Shown here one piece after another: positions 45,833 through 58,728 of a stretch of 64,000 nt of DNA. The position numbers and the translations under genes were made by a program. The DNA comes from Channallabes apus (Eukaryota; Chordata; Actinopteri; Siluriformes; Clariidae). Position 1 is the first letter of the stretch, and every line of letters begins with the position of its first letter. Where the stretch lies: contig CM060126.1 of assembly GCA_030522415.1 (NCBI GenBank), forward strand, positions 1,167,833-1,231,832, written 5' to 3'. The notes under the pieces were generated by a model, which ran no database searches, was not told where the DNA came from, and was given only the letters and a program-made list of their open reading frames with translations.

Positions 45833-46520
45833 GTGTAAGGACTCATTGTTGACGGTTAAAGAGTTTGTAGAACCAGTTAAAAAGTTAAATCTAATAATAA
45901 TCTGTTGACCTTTAATGTAATCAGTGATATTATTATTATTATTATTAGAGGTTGAAGTCCACGTACGTGTACGTGTGTGTTTCTGTACAGCAGAACTCTC
46001 TGTCTAACTTATTAATATAGAGAAATGACATTCTGTAAGGTTGAGTATCTGACGCCTTGTTTACACTAAGTTGTCCTTCTTTGGTGCTCAGACAAATACA
46101 CTCCCTGTTCGGTAATCGGAGAGAGAATCACAGATGAGAAATGGAAAAAGTAGATCAGATAAAGATGAAGTTTTGTCTTAAAACGACTCCAGCGTGTTAA
46201 AATTCACTTATACCACTTCAGCGCTGTTATTTCAGACAAAGTGAAAATATCAACTAATCCCAGTCAAAATATTCACTTTATCTTTTCTAATTAATATCTA
46301 TTGGTGCAGGTGTTTGTTTACATTGAGACAGTAGCGCATTAGTAGATTATTATACAGTAGATTATTAAATCCAGCACATAACTGTTCATAACATCACTTT
46401 TACTCCACATTTAGATTTAAACTGATGCTGCAGATTAAACTACAGACAGAAGATCAAAGGACTGCAGGAGATTCTGTCCAGTTTTGCTGGACAGACAGAA
46501 TTTTTTCTGGTGTATGAAAC
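45833..46520 (+). repeat. Family A repeat, copy 3
   Basis: Near-identical to copy 1 over several hundred bases and the most complete version: GGTTAAAGAGTTTGTAG at the start, an ATT run with GAGGTTGAAGTCCACGTACG, the TCGGAGAGAGAATCACAGAT core and ATTCTGTCCAGTTTTGCTGG near the end. It lacks the 180-bp extra segment of copy 1. Confidence 0.8.
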
Positions 46521-46549
46521 TTAAAGATATTGAAAACCTTTTTTTTTTT

Positions 46550-47010
<461 letters not shown>

Positions 47011-48089
47011 AAAACCATATATATTTACTTGGCTTTTAAACCGAGCAGGATTGCAGCAGGATTGACAAAATCCCTTAATTGATGCTAACAAACTGCAAAT
47101 GTAATTAACATCCAGGTCTTCAAATGTTTATCCGTGTGATCCGTGAAAAGTGAAAAACAATTAAATATATATTGGAATATCATACTTTTTTTAAATGAAA
47201 AGATAAATCCGAGCTGTGGTGAAGGTCAGTCACAAATTAAACAGAGAAAAACATTTTCTCTTAAATTCTCTTCATTATTATTTAATCGACCGGATAAATT
47301 TCCCGCAGAACATTAACGCACACCGCAGGTTTTATCGGGTAATTATCTGTCTTTCTCTCACCAGCTGACGTGACGAACTCCATTCCTCTGCGCTACAGAC
47401 GACCGTCCCGCTCTTACACACCTTTCAGACGCACCTCAGTGAACAACACGTAACTGAGAGAGCAGTCTTTGCCTTTGCAGTGAAAAGTCCTGAATAAACT
47501 CTCTGGAAGTTCGACAGCGGTGTGTTTTCTCGCGGTGTGTTTTCTCGAGGTGTGTTTTCTCGAGGTGTGTTTTCTCGCGGTGTGTTTTCTCGCGGTGTGT
47601 TCTCCCCTACAGGCGCTCGGTTTCCTCACGAGTCCCTGGAGGCGCGCTCTTACACACTGAGCCGATTACATTTTGTTTTGTTTGTTGATTTTGGAGAACA
47701 TGAAGTCACTTTAATAGGATTGTGTGTGTGTGTGTGTGTGTGTGTCCTGATTTCTTGTACAATATATATATATATATATATATACTGTATATACAATGCT
47801 CGTGTAGACTATGGACCCTGGGATTATGTTTCGTGTTCTATTCCGTGATTGTTTATCTGTCACACAACACCACGTACATCCAAGAAGGTCAAAGGTCAGG
47901 CCTCGGGAGGTTTAGTCCAATAACTGCATTCTAATTGCTTTCAGTCAGTTTGAATTATTCTATCGACTTGTTGACATTTCCTCTTCTGTGTAACATCAAT
48001 ATCAGTTTTTCTTTCTTTTTTTTTTTTTTAAATATCACTCGTGCTGACACAAAGACTGTAAATCTTAGGGCTTTACAATATACAAGCGT
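47011..48089. other. No gene; short minisatellite and simple repeats
   Basis: Apart from the 47518-47602 minisatellite, there are (TG)n at 47720-47743 and (TA)n at 47762-47783. No coding evidence. Confidence 0.45.
47518..47602 (+). repeat. 15-bp minisatellite TGTGTTTTCTCGCGG
   Basis: Five full units and one partial, varying at CGCGG/CGAGG. CpG-rich for the region. Confidence 0.93.
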
Positions 48090-48280
48090 ACACCGATCAG
48101 TCGTGACATTATGACCAACGGCAGGTGAAATGAATAACGCTGCTCACCGGTTAAATACCAGTACATTGGGGGCAGGATCACAGGCATCATGGGGGCCAAA
48201 GGCCCGCCCGTCCAATCTGAACACACAGAAAAAGCCGGCAAAAATCACAAAAAAGACTGGTTGCAATAGAAAGACACCAG
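48090..48280 (+). mobile_element. Tc1-like transposon remnant (5' end)
   Basis: ACACCGATCAGTCGTGACAT with GGCAGGTGAAATGAATAACG is the start of a common fish Tc1-type element. Only about 100-190 bp remains before the 10-bp array. No transposase segment is preserved. Confidence 0.5.
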
Positions 48281-48586
48281 CTCACCACAACGCACCACAG
48301 CTCACCACAGCTCACCACAGCTCACCACAATGCACCACAGCTCACCACAACGCACCACAACTCACCACAGCTCACCACAACTCACCACAACGCACCACAA
48401 CTCACCACAGCTCACCACAACTCACCACAACGCACCACAGCTCACCACAACGCACCACAGCTCACCACAACGCACCACAACGCACCACAACTCACCACAG
48501 CTCACCACAACGCACCACAACGCACCACAACTCACCACAGCTCACCACAACGCACCACAACGCACCACAACGCACCACAACGCACA
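48281..48586 (+). repeat. 10-bp minisatellite, 30 units without indels
   Basis: Thirty consecutive decamers (CT/CG/TG)CACCACA(A/G) in perfect register from 48281 to 48580. Units ending in G are always followed by CT, never by CG. Frames of 111-234 codons (His/Pro/Gln/Thr repeats) running through it are artefacts. Confidence 0.97.
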
Positions 48587-49093
48587 GGGCCCAGCAGGCA
48601 AAGAGCCCAACGTCCCCGACTCCACCTCCGAACTCCCCAGATCCCAATTCGATCAACCCCCATGACATGCACCGGACAAACAAGTCAAATCAATGGAGGC
48701 TCCGCCTCCACACAAACGCCCTGTGGATGAGCCGAGGGGATAGAGCTGCCCCCGTGCCACAAGGGAAACACAAAACACTGGTGGTTTTAGAGATAATGGC
48801 GTTAATGTTACAGGTGATCAAAGGTATTTTATGACTGTTTAATTACCGACCTTGAAATTAACAGTTACGCGTAAAATCACAGCATCAAAATGTAATGAAG
48901 CATCGAAAAAACACAGGAAAAAAATATTACAGCATAATATGTAGTAAAATACGAAACTACACATAACTGTTCATTTAAAAAGAAAGAATATGTACATGAA
49001 CATATAAAATATATCGTTTTTGTAAAATTTACAGCTTACTGGAGTTTAAACAGAAGAACTCAGAACAACAAATAGCACAGTTTAAATTACAAC

Positions 49094-49181
<88 letters not shown>

Positions 49182-49529
49182 TTGATACAGAAAGAAACCA
49201 GTTACATTTTACAAATTCATATTTAACAATGAAGGGTGTACTTAAAAACAACAACATTTACATAAACATTATGTTTTAACTTTACAGATAAAAACGTACA
49301 AACACAGTAAAATTATATTACCGTATGATCTGTTGTAGTTATTTGGATAGACTGTAGTTCTAGCTTGTTAAGCTATGATAAATTGCTAGGAAAACGGTTA
49401 GATATTTAAATAAAAAATAAAAAGATTAGATGTGGATGCCTTAACCGGCTTCATATTTCATATTTTTACTTCTAATTAAACGTGGAATCCTGGATGCTTT
49501 ACTTACTGTTGTTGTTTTTTAAAAAATCA
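48587..49529. other. No gene seen
   Basis: AT-rich, with a (TA)n tract at 49098-49172. No recognisable coding sequence. Confidence 0.5.
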
Positions 49530-49715
49530 TCTATCCCAGGAGAATTAGGGGCGGGGAACACCCTGTGGGAGGAAACCAGAGTACACGGTGGAAACCCACT
49601 AAGCACGGGGAGAACATGCAAACTCCATGCACACAGGCCCCAAGGTGGGAATCGAACCCGTGACCCTGCAGGTGCGAGGAGGCCGTGCTAACCACTACGC
49701 CATCGTGCCATGCAA
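49530..49715 (-). mobile_element. SINE family 1, 5' part
   Basis: Minus-strand head TGGCGTAGTGGTTAGCACG, box B GGGTTCGATTCCC and body GCATGTTCTCCCCGTGCTTA. The 3' half is missing, the copy ending soon after CCTCCCACAGGGTG. Confidence 0.8.
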
Positions 49716-50403
49716 CGTTATGTGTAGATAAATAAAATAAATGCAACTTCATCTTCTAGTCCTTTTTGTTCATTATATGAATCATGTTTAAAGTGCTTTT
49801 GTTTAAATGACAGCAATTAACACTAAGGAGTGACATCACACACACACACACACACACACACGATAAAGTATTCCACAAAATGTCAAATGAGTAATAATAT
49901 GACAGCGCGAGAACGTGGATAGTCACAACAATCAGGACCTTCACCTTTATCTTTTAATAGACAAGAGCATGAGATGCTGCATCAGTCATTCAGCTTTATG
50001 GAGAGAAACGGCAGCCTAGAAAATCTCTCAGGAAATTGTTCATTTGTAAAAGGACCAGGTGGCAGTTTCGTGGTTATTAGGCTTATAGTTTAGTAATCTG
50101 AGTCATGCATTGACTTAAACTATAAAAACACATTTTGATTCAAAACTGCAATTTGAATGAAATGAGAACGTTTTGTTCACATGATGCACAGTGTCTCTAA
50201 CACATGTACGTAACAGCTGGCGTTCAGATTGACCGGAGACATCACAAACCTCTGAAAGCGCTTTGAAGCATTTCCTTTCATAAAGCGTCTGGATCGCGGC
50301 TAACACAGGCGGGTCGCTCGAGGTGAGAGACATCAGGTATGAAATTAGGCAGCGAGTGAGATTCCAGACGTCTCCTTCTTGACAGCATGACAAGTTTAAA
50401 AAA

Positions 50404-50434
<31 letters not shown>

Positions 50435-51183
50435 GGGGAAAATGTTCTATGGGGGTTATTTTCCATCCTGACAACTCTCGAGACGACGCTTCAAAGTGAT
50501 GCGGAACGGAGTCGGAACGGTCTCAGAGCTCTCAGACTTCTGAAGCTGTGTTTATTTCCACCAACGTGAAGTAAATAAGTGATTATTTCTGCAAGATACT
50601 AATTAAAAGTGTGTGACACGAACACAGACAGAATCATGCTGGGTGTAGAATTATATACTACACTAATGAAATGTACAAGGTGAATCTCAGACGGGAAGTA
50701 GAACTGTCTGATGAACCTAACAGGAATTTATTCGCATGACATCATCGTCTAAGAGGGCGTGGTCGGCAACAAACCTTGGGACGCTCTGGTTAGAAAATCA
50801 GCAGGAATAAACAAAACCTGAGTAACTTTTCTTTGCCGTTCTGTTCATACTTTACACTTTATGACATTTCCAAAAAAATAAAAAATACACTGGCTTTCCA
50901 TACTCTCTCTGTTTCACTCCTCTTCTGACCACACCATGTCAGTGTTTATGTAAATGAGATACTACTAAACCACGCCCCTCCAGTGAACACAAATGGCATT
51001 AGCACTTACATTAATTCAGAAGAAAGTGTAATTACCACGGTTAGAAGTTACAGCAGGTGTTTATTCTTCATTGTGTCTTTTTTGTCCGGAGCAAAGATTT
51101 TTCTTTCCTCAGACTGTTTCAGATAATGAGTATGAGAGCGAATGAATTAGTGTGATTTTCTTTCATTTTAAATGCATTTACAC
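49716..51183. other. No gene assigned; one weak coding candidate
   Basis: A minus-strand frame at 50115-50474 (119 codons) has a mixed-composition stretch (for example EGDVWNLTRCLISYLMS) after an (AAAG)n-derived Phe/Leu run. I do not recognise it and no splice sites or neighbours support it. Simple repeats: (CA)n 49837-49861 and (AAAG)n 50401-50433. Confidence 0.25.
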
Positions 51184-52190
51184 AGCTCAAAAAATGAAAG
51201 GACCACTTAAGTCACGCATCGCCTCTTGATGAACGAATTATTCAAGTTGAAAATCTTTAATAAATGAACATTGTATAATTTGTCCAGAACAAAATCACAT
51301 TATAACAGTCAGTGGAAACCAAAATCATCAACCCTTAGAGAGCTGTATTGAAAACCACACTGAAAATCAAAGTAAGAAATTAAAAACACTGGCTCATCCA
51401 CGGTAGAAGGCCTGTGTGCCTGTATGCTCTCCTGATTTTGGCTCCATCTGCCTAAGCTCATGGTAAGTCAGCGGATGGTGTCCTGGGGTATCTTCTCCCA
51501 GACCTGGATCAGATCATCAGTGAACTCCTGGACAGTCTGTGGTGGTACTTGGTGTGGTTTTAGGCACAGATGCATAATGTCCCATAGGTGTTCAACTGGA
51601 TTTATGGCAGGGGAACACGAGGGCCAGTCAATGGCATCAAAGCCATCATCACCCAGGAACTCTTGCCAAATGAGGCCAAGCATTGTCCTGCACCAGAGGG
51701 CCCCACATTGAAATAAGTTCTGAGAAAAATTGCTGAGAAAAATGATGTTACAAGCAAGACAGTGTCCTCAGGCTTACACCAGTCACATGGGAAAAGGGCA
51801 CCAATGTTGGACCTGCCAAACGTGCACAGTGTTGGGCTGTGACCACAGGTCCTACTTTATGGCAGAAACATGCCCCTTAATAGCCTGCTGGAGTTTATTT
51901 TGTAGGCCTTTCGCAGTGCCCTTCCTGTTCCACCTTGCACAAAAGAGCAGATACCAGTCATGCAGCTGGGTTGTTGCACTTCTGTGGCCCATTCCAACTC
52001 ATCAGGTGTAACAGTCAGTCTCCTGGTATCTCCTCCATACTGTGCCTGGAGGCACAGCAGACCTTCTTGTAACTTCACATAAGAATGTGCCATTTTGGAG
52101 TAACTGGACCAACCTGATTATGCTGCAGATACTGCCTCATGCTAGCGTGACAAGGACACCAGCAAAACACAAAACTTGAGAGGAATCATT
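51184..52190 (-). mobile_element. Tc1/mariner-like transposon, decayed
   Basis: The left end CAGCTCAAAAAATGAAAGGA resembles a Tc1-type terminal repeat. The minus strand encodes the C-terminal transposase block with DWPSCSPAINPVEHLWDIM (51683-51468), including the DDE-region Glu, and VQEFTDDLIQVWEKIPQDTI. Upstream sequence to about 52110 is in broken frames (for example GTGRALRKAYKINSSRLL). No right terminal repeat was found. Confidence 0.7.
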
Positions 52191-52510
52191 CAGGATGGAT
52201 AAGGAGAGACCATTTGTCTGTGGAAACACATGCAAAACCATTTCCTTTTTGAGGTTGTCTGGCTTTTGGCTTTCTATTGCACCTGGTGTCACTTTCATTT
52301 GCACAAAAGCAGGAGGATCTGAGACACAATCACATGGGCAGATGTCCCTGAAATCTAACTGTTCAGCTTCTTCTGTGACTGTCTTCATATTGGACAGTTG
52401 AACATGGTTCAGTAATTTCTCCTGCACCCATCTGTGCTTTACCCATAATGCATCTTTCCACTGCCCCTCAATTTTTGCACTATTACATTTGACTACATAT
52501 CTGTAGGGCA
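52140..52510 (-). pseudogene. Open fragment of unidentified protein
   Basis: About 120 codons of mixed composition on the minus strand after an in-frame CA tract. Examples are GQWKDALWVKHRWVQEKLL and DFRDICPCDCVSDPPAFVQM. It looks more protein-like than neighbouring frames but is not recognised. It may be part of the adjacent transposon, another mobile element or a processed gene fragment. Confidence 0.3.
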
Positions 52511-52540
52511 GTATCTGTTTGGTGTATACTCTACATTTAT

Positions 52541-52541
<1 letters not shown>

Positions 52542-52588
<47 letters not shown>
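52542..52588. repeat. (TG)n microsatellite
   Basis: About 23 TG units. Confidence 0.93.
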
Positions 52589-52592
<4 letters not shown>

Positions 52593-52605
52593 ATAGTCAC
52601 ATCTA

Positions 52606-53220
52606 TAATTCTTGGCACCCCTATTGAAAATTAACAAAAATTAATCATGCTAAAAAAATGCTACTCTAGTAACACAATGTTTCATAATAATGCAGATTCT
52701 GAAAGAAATAATAATAAAAGAGCTGGCACCTCAAAGTTCATTTGCTGAAGCCTCATATTTTGAGAAATCTCATCACTTGGCCTCTTTCTCTAGAGTTTTT
52801 AACAAGTTTGGAGAACACTTGTGGAGCGACATGGACCACTCTTCCATGCAGAAGATTTCCAACTCGTTAAAATTCTTGGGGTTTCTTATGTCCTCTTCAA
52901 CTGAGAGCTGAGCTTTTCAGCTGGGTTCATGTCTGGGGACTTGAGGGAACTGTTGTAAAACCTTGATTTTGTGTCACTGCAACCATTTCCTTGCAAAGTT
53001 TTTCAGATCATGTTTTTTTTAGAAAGATCCAACCATGGCCCAGTTTCAGCCTTCTCCCAGCAGCAGCCAGATTTTTGGCAAAACAGCCCCAAAACATCAA
53101 AGGCCACCATCGTATTTTACCCTGAATATATCTATGGCCATTGTTTATAGGCGCTCCTCTTTTGTTTTCATACAGAACAATGATGCGCATGGCCACAAAG
53201 CTTGATTTTTGTCTCATCTG
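52606..53220 (-). mobile_element. Second Tc1-like transposon remnant
   Basis: Starts at the left with TAATTCTTGGCACCCCTATT. On the minus strand it encodes degraded Tc1 transposase: WWPLMFWGCFAKN (about 53110) and RRLKLGHGWIF (about 53050-53020). The intervening catalytic segment is deleted. The right side runs into a CA tract. Confidence 0.7.
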
Positions 53221-53221
53221 A

Positions 53222-53282
<61 letters not shown>
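53221..53282. repeat. (CA)n microsatellite
   Basis: About 30 CA units between the Tc1 remnant and the L2 fragment. Confidence 0.95.
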
Positions 53283-53284
<2 letters not shown>

Positions 53285-54534
53285 TACAGTCATCACTGCA
53301 ATGTTGCTTGGCAAAGTTCAGATGCTCAGATTTCATGTTTTTATCACCTCTAGGTTGGACTATTGTAATGCCTTACTGTCTGGTTGTTCAGTTAGGTGCA
53401 TAAACAAGCTTCAGCTAGTCCAGAATGCAGCAGCGAGAGTCCTCACTAGAACCAGAAGATATGAGCACATCACCCCTATCCTATCTTCACTGCATTGGCT
53501 CCCTGTGAAATTTCACATTGATTTTAAAATACTACTCTTGACATATAAAGCATTAAATGGTCTCACGCCGCAGTATCTGAGCGAACTGCTAGTGTCTTTA
53601 CGATCCGCCACGCCTACTTCGGTCAAAGGATGCAGGCTGCTTATCAGTACCGCGTATTATGAAAACTACAGCTGGGGGCAGAGCTTTTTCTTACAAAGCC
53701 CCAAAATTATGGAATAGTCTTCCAAATAGTGTTCGGGACTCAGACACAGTCTCAGTGTTTAAGTCTAGGCTAAAAACCTATTTATTTAGCCAAGCATTTT
53801 TATAAATAGATTAGCCATAAGGTAAAGGAGCAGATCTGGGGGACTCATGGACGTAGAGTATTATGGTGAACTGGTATGTTTAGATGCTGTCTTCCTCACT
53901 CTCATTTGATCACTCAGGTTTGTTGACGGCGAGGTGATTGTTTGCTTTACATCTCAGTTCCCCCTCATGTTTGTGTTTCCTTCTGGCTCTCCCTTTTAGT
54001 TATGATGTCATAGTTAGTCCTGCCGGAGTCCCTACTTGCACTCTACAGTAAATATACATTCACATTAGACATTGTGACTGTGGCCATACCTAACTGCCAT
54101 CTCTCCTCCTCTTCTCTTTCTCCCCCTCTTTCTCTTTCCTCTCTCCCCCTGTCTCCCCCTTTAAATCTTTCTCTCTCTCTCTCTCTGTTGAGCTACACAT
54201 GTGGTTCCTGAGCTGCCAGAGATCCAGACTCCCACTGCCCTCCGGACCTGTCTGATCCATCCTGGTGCCCGGTTTCTGGTTGGAGGTCTCATCGCATGGA
54301 TGCCCCGTGTGTCTCTTTAGGATGCGTCTGGTGTCCTATTACCATCTCAGGGAGTTTTTCCTTGCTACTGTCGCCCTCGGCTTGCTCACCAGGGACTATC
54401 TGACCATTTTGATTCATACACATTCACATTCCATATAAACTTAAATAATTCTTTTGATTGTGTAAAGCTGTTTTGAGACAATGTCAATTGTTAAAAGCGC
54501 TATACAAATAAAATTGAATTGAATTGAATTTGTT
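53283..54534 (+). mobile_element. L2-type LINE, 3' part
   Basis: The plus strand encodes the RT C-terminal region: [51 protein letters not shown]. This is followed by a frameshift (near 53650), then a 3' UTR ending in the L2 signature GTTAAAAGCGCTATACAAAT and a GAATT-type tail (54515-54534). It is 5' truncated and the frame ends at 53717. Confidence 0.9.
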
Positions 54535-54823
54535 ATTGTAGCAGAAAATGTTCTGGAACAAATGAATGTCATGGAACTCGTCCAATAAACTTCTGTTCAT
54601 GGAGGTGACTTTTCATTGTTCATTTAGAAACGATGAAACTATAAGATTCAGCTTATTTTCTGAAACTGTACTTGTAGCACATGTAGCATCCTTACATGTA
54701 TGGACACCAGTATGTATAGCTTTCATACCCCATGTCTATGAATGATGTCTTAACATCCACTATACAGTACGTATACAGTAGCATCCATATTCCCTGGTCC
54801 ATATAGCATCCATACCCCCCCCC

Positions 54824-54824
<1 letters not shown>
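54535..54824. other. No gene; degenerate CATCCATA-type repeats
   Basis: Near 54684-54824 the words TAGCATCC and CATACCCC recur, apparently degenerate repeats leading into the array. They recur after the TA tract. Confidence 0.5.

Positions 54825-54825
<1 letters not shown>

Positions 54826-54888
<63 letters not shown>
54826..54888. repeat. (TA)n microsatellite
   Basis: An almost pure TA run of about 62 bp. Confidence 0.95.
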
Positions 54889-54890
<2 letters not shown>

Positions 54891-54923
54891 CATCCACACA
54901 CCCCTGGGCCGTATGGCATCCAT

Positions 54924-55913
54924 AGCCCCACCACTTATAGCCCCACCACTTATAGCCCCACCACTTATAGCCCCACCACTTATAGCCCCACCACTTACAG
55001 CCCCACCACTTACAGCCCCACCACTTACAGCCCCACCACTTATAGCCCCACCACTTACAGCCCCACCACTTATAGCCCCACCACTTATAGCCCCACCACT
55101 TATAGCCCCACCACTTACAGCCCCACCACTTATAGCCCCACCACTTACAGCCCCACCACTTACAGCCCCACCACTTACAGCCCCACCACTTATAGCCCCA
55201 CCACTTACAGCCCCACCACTTACAGCCCCACCACTTATAGCCCCACCACTTATAGCCCCACCACTTATAGCCCCACCACTTACAGCCCCACCACTTATAG
55301 CCCCACCACTTACAGCCCCACCACTTATAGCCCCACCACTTATAGCCCCACCACTTACAGCCCCACCACTTATAGCCCCACCACTTACAGCCCCACCACT
55401 TATAGCCCCACCACTTACAGCCCCACCACTTACAGCCCCACCACTTACAGCCCCACCACTTATAGCCCCACCACTTACAGCCCCACCACTTACAGCCCCA
55501 CCACTTATAGCCCCACCACTTATAGCCCCACCACTTATAGCCCCACCACTTACAGCCCCACCACTTATAGCCCCACCACTTACAGCCCCACCACTTACAG
55601 CCCCACCACTTATAGCCCCATCACTTATAGCCCCACCATTTATAGCCCCACCACTTACAGCCCCACCACTTACAGCCCCACCACTTATAGCCCCACCACT
55701 TACAGCCCCACCACTTATAGCCCCACCACTTACAGCCCCACCACTTATACAGTAGCCCCACCACTTACAGCCCCACCACTTATAGCCCCACCACTTATAC
55801 AGTAGCCCCACCACTTACAGCCCCACCACTTATAGCCCCACCACTTACTATATAGCCCCACCACTTATAGCCCCACCACTTATAGCCCCACCACTTATAG
55901 CCCCACCACTTAT
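54924..55913. repeat. 15-bp minisatellite AGCCCCACCACTTAY
   Basis: About 66 units. Nearly all variation is T or C at one site (TTATAG versus TTACAG), giving a two-state string of units. A few units near 55623-55640 have other changes, and short CAGT or CTATAT insertions appear from 55749 on. Open frames on both strands (280 and 354 codons, Ala-Pro-Pro-Leu or Ser-Gly-Gly-Ala repeats) are artefacts. Confidence 0.97.
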
Positions 55914-56999
55914 ACTTGTGGTTAGTTACTCACAACATTTCATTGCTTTTATATTTGTACTCTGCACAATTTAAAGTAAAGTTGAATCTGATTTATAGCA
56001 TTTATTATATCTTATTTATTATAAATAATTTTGTTCATCATTATTTTGAGAAAGTGCTGCATATTTCAAAATGCCATGATGCAGTTATAATAAGCATTGC
56101 ATTATGGGTAGTGGATTAGTGGATGTGGTGTTTTCTGACCTCTCGAACAGGAGAAATAACATCCCAAGCAATCACATTTGTTCTTTTTCTAAGAAAAGTC
56201 GTGCTGCGCTCTGCCCTTTTCTCCCGAGCTGAAGAATTAGCCGTGGCACCGTGAGGCCGATTTGATTAGAGCTGCGTGTGGAAATGTGATGAACTTCTTC
56301 AACAGAGACGCAATTAAGCGGTTGTGAGTATTAACATGCATAAGCATTTTAAATACACTGCTCGGCTGGGAACTTGCTTTTCATTTTCTTTTATGACTCT
56401 GTTTTATCAAACACATCATGTGTTATGCAAATAATCTGCATTTATCAGGAGGAGAACTGAGTCATGGGTTCTGTGCAACACACAAACGTGGAAAAAATAA
56501 TACAAGCAGGCAACACTGTTTCTCTATTAAAAAAAAAAAAGTTTTTTAAAAAGGTAAAAACGTTCGTTACCCTCTAACTCTTAGACAACCCTTGAAGAAC
56601 GTTCCTGTGAGGCTGTGAATGAACTGAGTAAGTATATAAAGCAAACTTCTAATCTATTGATTAAGGAAGGAGTCTCCAGTCTCAGCTAGAGGTAAGGTGT
56701 GTATTTAAAAAAAATTAAATTATCAAAGTATAATTTTTTTATACAAGTTACAAATACATACATACTGTACTGTACATGGTACACAATTATTTTTCTTCTG
56801 CCGATTCCCCTCCACACACCCTACAAGCGAAAAACAGCCAGTCAGCAGTAAAAGAAATACATAAATTACACATCAAACTAAAATAGGAACAAAAGGAAGT
56901 ATTAAAAAAAAGAAAAGAAATATTTTTGAAAGTGGCTCATAAATGGTTGCCAGATATTATAATTCCTGAGTGGATCCCTTTATGGATTAGCAAATCTTT
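55914..56999. other. No gene; possible conserved non-coding block
   Basis: About 56190-56400 is non-repetitive with GAAGAATTAGCCG, TTTGATTAGAGC and CGCAATTAAGCGG, resembling a conserved regulatory block (inference). The rest is AT-rich. Confidence 0.25.
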
Positions 57000-57692
57000 T
57001 CTAGATCAATAAAATACGAGACCTCTTTAATCCAGTGAGCGCCCCCTGGTGGTGCTTCAACTGGCACTTAAACAGGATCATTCTCCTGGTGAGAAACGAG
57101 CTAAAGGTGATCATACTGGCCTGGGCGTCAATCAGGCGAGCATTGCTTGAGTTAACAACGAACGGGGACGGTTCTGATGGTATTGGGCATATTTTTGACA
57201 AAGAATCAAAAACAAAACTCCAGAAATGATATAACTTTGGACATGTCCAGAACATATGCAGTAAAGTATGTAAAGTAAAGTAAAGTAAAGGTAAATCGGA
57301 ATTTACTTGTGTTTAATACCTTGTATACAGCACGAACTATCTGGTTTACAGCTATAAACAGAATCTAAGAGGGATGGAGAAGGAGACAAAGGGAAAGAGT
57401 TACAGGAAATGTGTTCTGGGAATGTTAAACTTTTGTACAAGTTGTTCAAATGAGCCAAAGTTATTGTCAATGTAAAGGACGTATAATGACACCACATTTA
57501 AACCATCCTGCTAAAGCATCATCTGTATAGGACGGAGCGAGAGCGTTCAGTGGTGATATCAAAGATAGATCAATAAGCTTGAAATGATGCCGAAACCGAT
57601 TCCAAATATTAACGAGTCTATAACCAGTGGGTTTAAAGTAAAACAGGATGTGGGCTGTTTATGTGACAATTTATCATATAATAATAATAATG

Positions 57693-57726
<34 letters not shown>

Positions 57727-57880
57727 GAGAGATATTGGTCCTGATGATGTTTCCTCTATAGCTACCCAGACGGGAGGATTGACATCATACTGCACCCAAA
57801 ATAACACTGACCTCACATGAGCAGCCCAGTAATAATAAGGACAGTTGAGAAGTTCTGTTCCTCCTGATTCACAGGGTGTC
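57000..57880 (-). mobile_element. L1-type LINE, decayed ORF2 3' fragment
   Basis: On the minus strand, in broken frames: NPPVWVAIEETSSGPISL (about 57780), NPLVIDSLIFGIGF (about 57625), a middle segment with SLTFPEHISCNSFP (about 57430), then MFWTCPKLYHFWSFVFDSLS and ITFSSFLTRRMILF (57255-57080), the typical L1 ORF2 C-terminal zinc-region and tail. An (AAT)n run at 57680-57725 lies inside it. Confidence 0.8.
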
Positions 57881-58369
57881 TGTAAAATGTGTATTTAACT
57901 TTTTCATCTTATTCATTTTTTAACGAAGAAAGACAGAGGCTGGTGAAGGAAAGACTGTTTATAGCTGCTATAACATAAATGATAAAATGAACTTGTTTCA
58001 CCGAACATTGAATGTAACGATGAATGGATTAAAATTATAATCATTAATAAATAAAAACTCAAATCCTTGGAAGGTATCTGAAGTATAAGGGGGAAGTGAC
58101 AGTGACCCCACTTCATCACACTGCTCCATCACTGAGTATGATTTATTTAGGTTTTAATATTTAATATCTCTCGCAGTAAAACATAAAAAGACATCCTCTA
58201 ATGAAATAATATTTAAGACTTTTGCGACCCCGTCCTCGCCAACCTCATGTCGCCGTATCTCAGTGTATCTCAGACGGAGCGAGATCGCAAATTATTTAAT
58301 CCTCAGAAACAGTATTGCACAATTATGGAAGATTAAATATAAAACTGCTCCATAAAATCTTCTTACATT

Positions 58370-58410
<41 letters not shown>

Positions 58411-58728
58411 AGATGGACTGAATATGTGAGATAAATAATCTGCCACCGTTAATAATAACATGTATAAATGGTAGCACTGCTGACACACACAATCATCACA
58501 CAAATCACCAACAACTAGTTTTATTTTCACATTCTCTCAGATATTAAAAATAATAATAATAAAAGTGTTGGATTCATTCATTCATTCATTCATTCCACCC
58601 AGCATGTTCGTGACTGACCAGACGAACCACAGTGTTGACAAACTCTCACTCAATACTCATCATTAAATACTGGACATAATAAAGGATAGAATATACCGTC
58701 GAACATTAGGAAAAAATATTTTGGCATT
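57881..58728. other. No gene; family C repeat and TG run
   Basis: 57953-58080 matches repeat family C (GTTTATAGCTGCTATAACAT) at 16715. (TG)n at 58372-58407 and (ATTC)n at 58574-58595. No coding sequence seen. Confidence 0.45.

Noticed and set aside
48130..48834. 234-codon His/Pro/Gln/Thr-rich frame
   Set aside because: Mostly the 10-bp array; the flanks have no domain.
54750..55814. Frames of 354 and 280 codons (SGGAI/APPLI repeats)
   Set aside because: Both strands of the 15-bp minisatellite are open; no non-repeat coding sequence is attached.
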